Position numbers and translations under genes: made by a program. The notes beneath the pieces are model-generated. The model ran no database searches and was not told the origin of the DNA. It worked only from the letters and a program-made list of their open reading frames with translations. Positions 15,218 through 18,923 of a stretch of 18,923 bases of DNA are shown here, in pieces. The stretch is from positions 1-18,923 of the forward strand of contig JANKMV010000004.1 of assembly GCA_024650095.1 (NCBI GenBank). Direction: 5' to 3'. This DNA comes from Bacillota bacterium. Lineage in GTDB: Bacteria; Bacillota; Dethiobacteria; Dethiobacterales; Dethiobacteraceae. Positions within the stretch are counted from its first letter, which is position 1. Every line of letters starts with the position of its first letter.

Positions 15218-15856
15218 TTACCAGTGATGGTGCATTTTTTTTGCACGGCTGCTTGATGTGGCAGTGTTATCCTTATCATGGACGATAGCCTCGCCAGCAA
15301 CATCTACATTTGCCTCTTCCCGTTTTACTGTTTCACTTACATGAATTGTTTCCTTTACTTGATCTTTAAAGATGGAGACATCATTTAATTCAACCGGATG
15401 CGTGGAAATATCGACTTTCTCTTCGCGGATGGGTATGCGGATGGTTTCAGTGGCAGCTACATCATTTTGGTTAGCATTACTTTCATCGTTGATTTGAATA
15501 ACAAGCTCCTCACGTTGTAGCGGAACAGAGATCACCTTATCTTCACTGATGATTTCTTTGTGTATCTGTACAGTCGCTGTATTGACACGATTTTTAATAA
15601 TCTCCAGTTCCTCTTTGCGGAGGAGGAGCGATGCATCTTGATTTGTGTCAGTATGATCATAAACTGGGACGTCTGCACTTGCTTTTCGCCGCTGTGCCAC
15701 CATGCCAACGATTCCACCCCCCACGAGAAAAGCCAGTAGTGACATTTCAGTGGATGGCGTTGCTACAATGAGTACATATAGTGCTGTGCCAATGATCCCG
15801 CCAAGGAGCGTAGCAGTAATAATGATGGGATAATTGATGATCTTCTTTGTTTTCAT
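15218..15856 (-). CDS. Membrane-anchored DUF2382 (YsnF-like) stress protein
   Basis: This 212-residue protein has two predicted membrane segments close together (about residues 9-30 and 38-56) and a charged soluble region carrying DUF2382. Two repeats are visible: LLLRKEELEI...VQIHKEI (about residues 77-102) and ETIRIPIREEKVDI...ETIHVSETVKREEA (about 136-180). DUF2382 occurs in YsnF of Bacillus subtilis and in stress-related proteins; the biochemical role is unknown. The start was moved to ATG 15856 (minus strand) because GGAGG lies 5 bases upstream; an ATG four codons earlier overlaps that site. The protein ends in a histidine-rich tail, MHHHW. It is a paralogue of the neighbouring gene at 15929-16384. 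Confidence 0.8.
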   Translation of the reverse strand: MKTKKIINYPIIITATLLGGIIGTALYVLIVATPSTEMSLLAFLVGGGIVGMVAQRRKASADVPVYDHTDTNQDASLLLRKEELEIIKNRVNTATVQIHKEIISEDKVISVPLQREELVIQINDESNANQNDVAATETIRIPIREEKVDISTHPVELNDVSIFKDQVKETIHVSETVKREEANVDVAGEAIVHDKDNTATSSSRAKKMHHHW

Positions 15857-15879
15857 CTTTACCTCCATTTATGTACTTG

Positions 15880-15914
15880 AAAAAAACACCCTACAATCGT
15901 TACACGATTGTAGG
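15880..15914 (-). terminator. Rho-independent terminator between the DUF2382 genes
   Basis: On the minus strand an 11-bp stem (arms 15904-15914 and 15890-15900, CCTACAATCGT and its complement) with a 3-base loop is followed, after 3 bases, by seven T residues. It lies just after the upstream DUF2382 gene and before the second, limiting readthrough. Confidence 0.75.
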
Positions 15915-15928
15915 TGTCAATCTTTAGA

Positions 15929-16384
15929 TTATTTTTTGTCGCGTTCTTTTGCAATAATTCTCTTGCGATCACCGTCAACGTCTATACGCGCTTCCTCTCT
16001 TTTTACCAGCTCATCGAAATGCTTAGTTTCTTCCACTTCACGCTTGTGAGCAGAAATCTCACCTATTATCTCAGTATGTTTACCTATCTCAACCCGCTCT
16101 TCACTGACAGGGATGTGTATTGTTTCTTCTTCCCCAATAGGTGAGTTGCTTTGTTGATGGTCTAATGCGCGTCGCTCTATGACCACTTCTTCATGAGTTA
16201 CAGGAACATCTACAGACGTATGCTCTTCAATAATATCTTTGTGCAGAGTTACTTCACCTGTGCGGATTCGATCCTTGGCCACATCTAACTCTTCTTCCCG
16301 TAATAAAAGGTTCTCGTCTCTCGCCATTTCTGTGTCAGCGGTTTCGTCATCACTAAAGAGACCAAAGAAATTTTTCTTTTTCAT
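15929..16384 (-). CDS. Soluble DUF2382 (YsnF-like) stress protein
   Basis: This 151-residue, highly charged protein lacks a membrane segment and carries the same two conserved blocks as its neighbour: LLLREEELDVAKDRI...VTLHKDI (about residues 26-50) and ETIHIPVSEERVEI...ELVKREEARIDV (about 86-137). It is the DUF2382 type seen in general stress proteins such as YsnF, of unknown biochemical role. The ribosome site AAGGAGG precedes the ATG on the minus strand. The upstream 205-base gap is shared with the divergent DUF1801 gene and must hold both promoters. The pair looks like an old tandem duplication, in which one copy is membrane-anchored. Confidence 0.82.
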   Translation of the reverse strand: MKKKNFFGLFSDDETADTEMARDENLLLREEELDVAKDRIRTGEVTLHKDIIEEHTSVDVPVTHEEVVIERRALDHQQSNSPIGEEETIHIPVSEERVEIGKHTEIIGEISAHKREVEETKHFDELVKREEARIDVDGDRKRIIAKERDKK

Positions 16385-16589
16385 AGTAAACCTCCTTAAA
16401 GGTGATAATTCATTTTTCCCGTAGTTATGATCTCATATTCGCGCCTATGATTGACATATACAGCAAAAATTTAGATTAAGAAAAAAAGCAACGTTCTCCT
16501 TGCCAGTGTCCCGTCTGTTTGTCTCAGTATCGATGGAGCCTAATCTCATCAGGTAGCAGTACAAATTAAAAAGGGAGGAAATCTAAAAT

Positions 16590-17009
16590 ATGTATCAGCA
16601 AAAAACAAGGGAAAATGATGACAGCGTGCTTGCGTTTATCGAACAAGTTGAGAAACCTACAAAACGAGCAGACGCCTATAAATTACTAGAAATTTTTGCT
16701 GAAACCACAGGCTATCAAGCCAAAATGTGGGGCAAGAGTATCGTCGGCTTTGGCGCGTACCACTATAAATACGAATCAGGTCATGAAGGTGACGCCCCAC
16801 TCGTTGGTTTTTCGCCACGCAAACAGACGTTTACTGTTTATGTGGCGACGGGTGATATAAAAAGAGAAGATCTATTACAGAAATTAGGTAAATATAAAAT
16901 GGGTAAGGGATGCATCTATATTAATAAAGTAGACGATATTGATGTAGAGGTCTTGAAGGCCTTACTTCGCCAATCTGTGCGATTTTTACAAGAAACGTAT
17001 CCATCATAA
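16590..17009 (+). CDS. DUF1801 domain protein
   Basis: This 139-residue soluble protein matches the DUF1801 (YdhG-like, CyaY-related fold) family. Recognisable parts are the start SVLAFIEQVEKPTKRADAYK, the centre MWGKSIVGFGAYHYKY, the segment LVGFSPRKQTFTVYV, and the end GKGCIYINKVDDIDVEVLKALL. The length is the usual size for the family. The biochemical function is unknown; the fold resembles frataxin-like proteins by family annotation. GGGAGG precedes the ATG by 9-10 bases. TTGACA at 16451-16456 could be a -35 but has only a weak partner (GATTAA) 17 bases on. It diverges from the DUF2382 genes. Confidence 0.85.
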   Translation: MYQQKTRENDDSVLAFIEQVEKPTKRADAYKLLEIFAETTGYQAKMWGKSIVGFGAYHYKYESGHEGDAPLVGFSPRKQTFTVYVATGDIKREDLLQKLGKYKMGKGCIYINKVDDIDVEVLKALLRQSVRFLQETYPS

Positions 17010-17129
17010 AATAATGATAAAAAATAACGGATCTCTTTGTAGCGCGTAGTAAATCTAGATGCAGATATACTTGTCCAAATAAATATGCAAAATGTAAAAT
17101 ATTTAACAGCATCATCGCCATTTTTCCTC

Positions 17130-17135
17130 TATAAT
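17130..17135 (+). promoter_or_regulatory. Possible -10 element for the split-barrel protein gene
   Basis: A perfect TATAAT lies about 29 bases before the ATG at 17164, in the 154-base gap after the DUF1801 gene. No convincing -35 hexamer is found 16-18 bases upstream, so an activator may be needed. Confidence 0.35.
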
Positions 17136-17163
17136 TAACCCAAACAGTAAAGGAGGAGATTTT

Positions 17164-17475
17164 ATGGTAATAACTACGGAAATTAAAGAGCTTGCTACCC
17201 AGGTTCCTTTTGTACCCATTGCTACCGTTTCTAACGAGGGTACACCACATTTAATTGTGGTGGGTAAGGTCAAAGAAGTTAGAGACGATGATGTCGTAGT
17301 TTTCGGTGTTTATAAAATGGAATCCACCCAAGCAAACATAAAAGCCAATGGTGTTATGCAAGTTGTCTTTGTCACGACGGCAGATGGTCCTAAGGGAGTC
17401 CGTCTCTCGGGAAAAGCTTGCATCGAAGGTACAGAATTGTTATTTAAGGCTGAGCAGGCAGAAGCTTTAATATAA
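17164..17475 (+). CDS. Small pyridoxamine 5'-phosphate oxidase-like (flavin split-barrel) protein
   Basis: This 103-residue protein fits the FMN-binding split-barrel family. It opens with FVPIATVSNEGTPHL, the typical strand-turn of PNPOx-like proteins, followed by MESTQANIKANGVMQVVF and a later GVRLSGKACIEG strand. It is shorter than the usual 130-150 residues and lacks much of the C-terminal part. Flavin binding and a reductase role are therefore uncertain. AAAGGAGG precedes the ATG by about 8 bases. A terminator follows, so it is probably monocistronic. It lies next to a Crp/Fnr regulator, which fits redox or nitrosative stress control, but that is inference. Confidence 0.78.
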   Translation: MVITTEIKELATQVPFVPIATVSNEGTPHLIVVGKVKEVRDDDVVVFGVYKMESTQANIKANGVMQVVFVTTADGPKGVRLSGKACIEGTELLFKAEQAEALI

Positions 17476-17504
17476 ACAAAAATAACTGCAAGGTAAGATT
17501 AGAT

Positions 17505-17529
17505 CCGGCTCTCTTGAGGGCCGGTTTTT
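17505..17529 (+). terminator. Rho-independent terminator
   Basis: An 8-bp stem CCGGCTCT/AGGGCCGG (17505-17512 and 17517-17524, one G-U pair) with loop CTTG is followed by TTTTT. It ends the split-barrel gene transcript. Confidence 0.85.
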
Positions 17530-17600
17530 ATATTATTGTTTCTTGATTAAACATAGTGGTGGGTGCTATGATTGAAGCAGAATGGGTTAGGAGGACGCCA

Positions 17601-18305
17601 ATGTCTAGATGTATGCTCTGTCTACATGATCTCCCCATCTTTGATAGCCTTCCAAGGGAAGACTTTAAAGATATCTGTTTAAACGCGACGAAAAAAACAC
17701 TGAAAAAAGGTGATTACCTATTTTATCAAGGTCAGCTCGCAGACACCCTTTACTTAATTAAAGATGGTGCAGTTAAACTGGTTCAATTTACCGAACAGGG
17801 AAAAGAATTGATCATAGATGTTGTGGGAAGAGGTCAAGTGGTGGGGGAGACCGCTCTCTTTAAGCAACAGCAGAATTTATGCGATGCCGTGGCACTGGAA
17901 ACAGTACATGTTTGCTCTTTTTCACTCGCTCAGTTTGAGGCATTAATTGAAATTCGACCACAGATTGCCTTACAGATAATATCCAACCTTGGGCATAAGC
18001 TTTATATCTCCATGCAGCGTCTCGGCGATGCCACAAACCATTCAGTGGAAAGTAAGGTGTTAGCTCTGCTTTTTCGTTTGGCTCAAGAGCATGGACATGA
18101 AACATTGAATGGGCATATCATTGAGCTAACGCTTACTCAAGAGGACATTGCAAACATGATTGGGGCATCTCGCGTAATGGTAGCTCAAGTTTTAAAGCAA
18201 TTTAGTCAAGATGGTATTATAGCTAAACAGGGAAAGTACTATTTAATTCTGGATAAATGTTTAAAAACAAATTTCGGAGAAAAGGAAAGCTTGGATCAAG
18301 CGTGA
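17601..18305 (+). CDS. Crp/Fnr family transcription regulator with N-terminal CxxC
   Basis: This 234-residue regulator has a cyclic-nucleotide-binding-like effector domain (about residues 12-130, with KKGDYLFYQGQLADTLYLI and GRGQVVGETALF) and a helix-turn-helix DNA-binding domain (about 150-220). In the latter, TQEDIANMIGASRVMVAQVL contains the SR pair of the family's recognition helix. The N-terminus MSRCMLC has cysteines C4 and C7, recalling the cysteine cluster that binds an iron-sulphur centre in Fnr; the usual third nearby cysteine is absent. It may be a redox or oxygen sensor, but this is not proven. ATG 17601 was chosen for TAGGAGG 6 bases upstream; in-frame starts at 17556 and 17568 lack so good a site. 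Confidence 0.87.
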   Translation: MSRCMLCLHDLPIFDSLPREDFKDICLNATKKTLKKGDYLFYQGQLADTLYLIKDGAVKLVQFTEQGKELIIDVVGRGQVVGETALFKQQQNLCDAVALETVHVCSFSLAQFEALIEIRPQIALQIISNLGHKLYISMQRLGDATNHSVESKVLALLFRLAQEHGHETLNGHIIELTLTQEDIANMIGASRVMVAQVLKQFSQDGIIAKQGKYYLILDKCLKTNFGEKESLDQA

Positions 18306-18379
18306 CCCGTCTATCGAACTATATCTAGCCCTTTTGAATACGATGGTTATGAAACTTTCGTAGGAAGGAGGGTTGTGTG

Positions 18380-18823
18380 ATGATGCAGTTTTTTGCAACA
18401 TTACGAGGATCAGAGGAAGTTCCCCCGGTGTCAACTAATGCATCGGGTACCACTACGTTTAAGGTAAGTGAAGACCAGCGGATGATGCATTATCAATTGA
18501 CGGTCAACAATCTTGCCAATTTAACTGAGGCTCATATCCATCTAGGACGTCGCGGCGAAAATGGGCCCGTTGTTGTCTTCTTATTTGGCCCTGTAGATCG
18601 AGGAATCACAGTGAGCCAAGGCATTGTGCGCGGCACAGTGAGTCAGAGAGATCTAGTAGGTCCTTTGGCAGGACAGCCATTTTCTGACCTGCTTGCTCAG
18701 ATGCAGGCGGGTACCACCTACGTCAATGTCCACACGAAGCGGCATCCAGCAGGTGAAATCCGGGGGCAAATAAGCCATAGCAAAAAAGTAATGGCACGGC
18801 CTACAGAAGATCAAGAGCTGTAA
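18380..18823 (+). CDS. CHRD domain protein
   Basis: This 147-residue protein is almost entirely one CHRD domain, named after chordin. Key signs are LRGSEEVPPVSTNASG at the start, TEAHIHLGRRGENGPVVVFL in the middle, and VHTKRHPAGEIRGQI at the end, with histidines in AHIH and VHTKRH that may bind metal. The family's function is unknown in bacteria. Most CHRD proteins are exported, yet no signal peptide or anchor is present, so this one should be cytoplasmic or reach the surface by another route. AAGGAGGG precedes ATG 18380 by 7 bases; GTG 18377 and ATG 18383 are near alternatives. It sits 74 bases after the Crp/Fnr gene with no terminator between, so co-transcription is possible. Confidence 0.88.
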   Translation: MMQFFATLRGSEEVPPVSTNASGTTTFKVSEDQRMMHYQLTVNNLANLTEAHIHLGRRGENGPVVVFLFGPVDRGITVSQGIVRGTVSQRDLVGPLAGQPFSDLLAQMQAGTTYVNVHTKRHPAGEIRGQISHSKKVMARPTEDQEL

Positions 18824-18888
18824 TATTAGAATTAAAACTAGCTAGGCTATGGTGATCGTATAAAACATGCGTTATAAGGAAATAATCA

Positions 18889-18923
18889 GAACAATAGTGG
18901 GTATTCATTTCCCACTATTGTTC
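18889..18923 (+). terminator. Terminator hairpin at the right edge
   Basis: A 13-bp perfect stem (18889-18901 with 18911-18923, arm GAACAATAGTGGG) with a 9-base loop reaches the last base of the window, so its T-run cannot be seen. Confidence 0.6.

Noticed and set aside
15834..16144. Plus-strand open frames of 71 and 76 codons
   Set aside because: Antisense to the DUF2382 gene and across its terminator; composition is that of reverse-complemented charged repeats.
16451..16479. TTGACA plus GATTAA promoter for the DUF1801 gene
   Set aside because: The -35 is perfect but the -10 matches only 3 of 6 and lies over 100 bases from the gene; not strong enough to list as a feature.
17539..17555. TTGATTAAAC as half of an Fnr box upstream of the Crp/Fnr gene
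   Set aside because: The second half-site ATCAA is missing at the required spacing.

Overview
The window comes from a low-to-medium GC Bacillota chromosome. It is most likely an endospore-forming member of the Clostridia or Negativicutes, because several promoters look like sigma-H sites and the backbone is the Gram-positive WalRK (YycFG) cell-wall locus. Nothing in the sequence fixes the genus.

Left part (1-2949): the tail of an unrecognised gene with a terminator, then a membrane-anchored LysM-G5-M23 endopeptidase behind a sigma-H-like promoter. Next is a secreted HExxH peptidase whose upstream region carries a perfect WalR-type box, a TATAAT -10 element and then a strong terminator.

Central part (3058-13505): the essential two-component locus walR-walK-yycH-yycI, followed by murA (with its own sigma-H-like promoter) and a histidine phosphatase. 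Then come walJ/yycJ, htrA, an alkaline-phosphatase-superfamily metalloenzyme, a 54-residue CxxH/CxxC microprotein and rlmH. All are on the plus strand with tight spacing or overlaps. The theme is sensing and adjusting peptidoglycan synthesis and turnover, plus envelope protein quality control.

Junction (13485-14708): the 3' end of rlmH occurs twice. The intact gene ends at 13505. A degenerate copy of its last codons, including G-E-P-Y-H-K-stop, lies at 14639-14675, right before a bidirectional terminator. Between the copies sits one strikingly AT-rich gene for a P-loop kinase-like protein with an extra C-terminal beta-rich domain. This layout resembles insertion of an SCC-type element at the rlmH 3' end, but no recombinase is present. 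It is the most interesting feature of the window.

Right part (14724-18923): stress and accessory genes. On the minus strand are two DUF2382 (YsnF-like) paralogues and an orphan protein. On the plus strand are a DUF1801 protein, a small flavin split-barrel (PNPOx-like) protein, a Crp/Fnr regulator with an N-terminal CxxC, and a leaderless CHRD-domain protein ending in a terminator at the window edge. No tRNA, rRNA or CRISPR was seen, and no gene-free stretch exceeds 300 bases.
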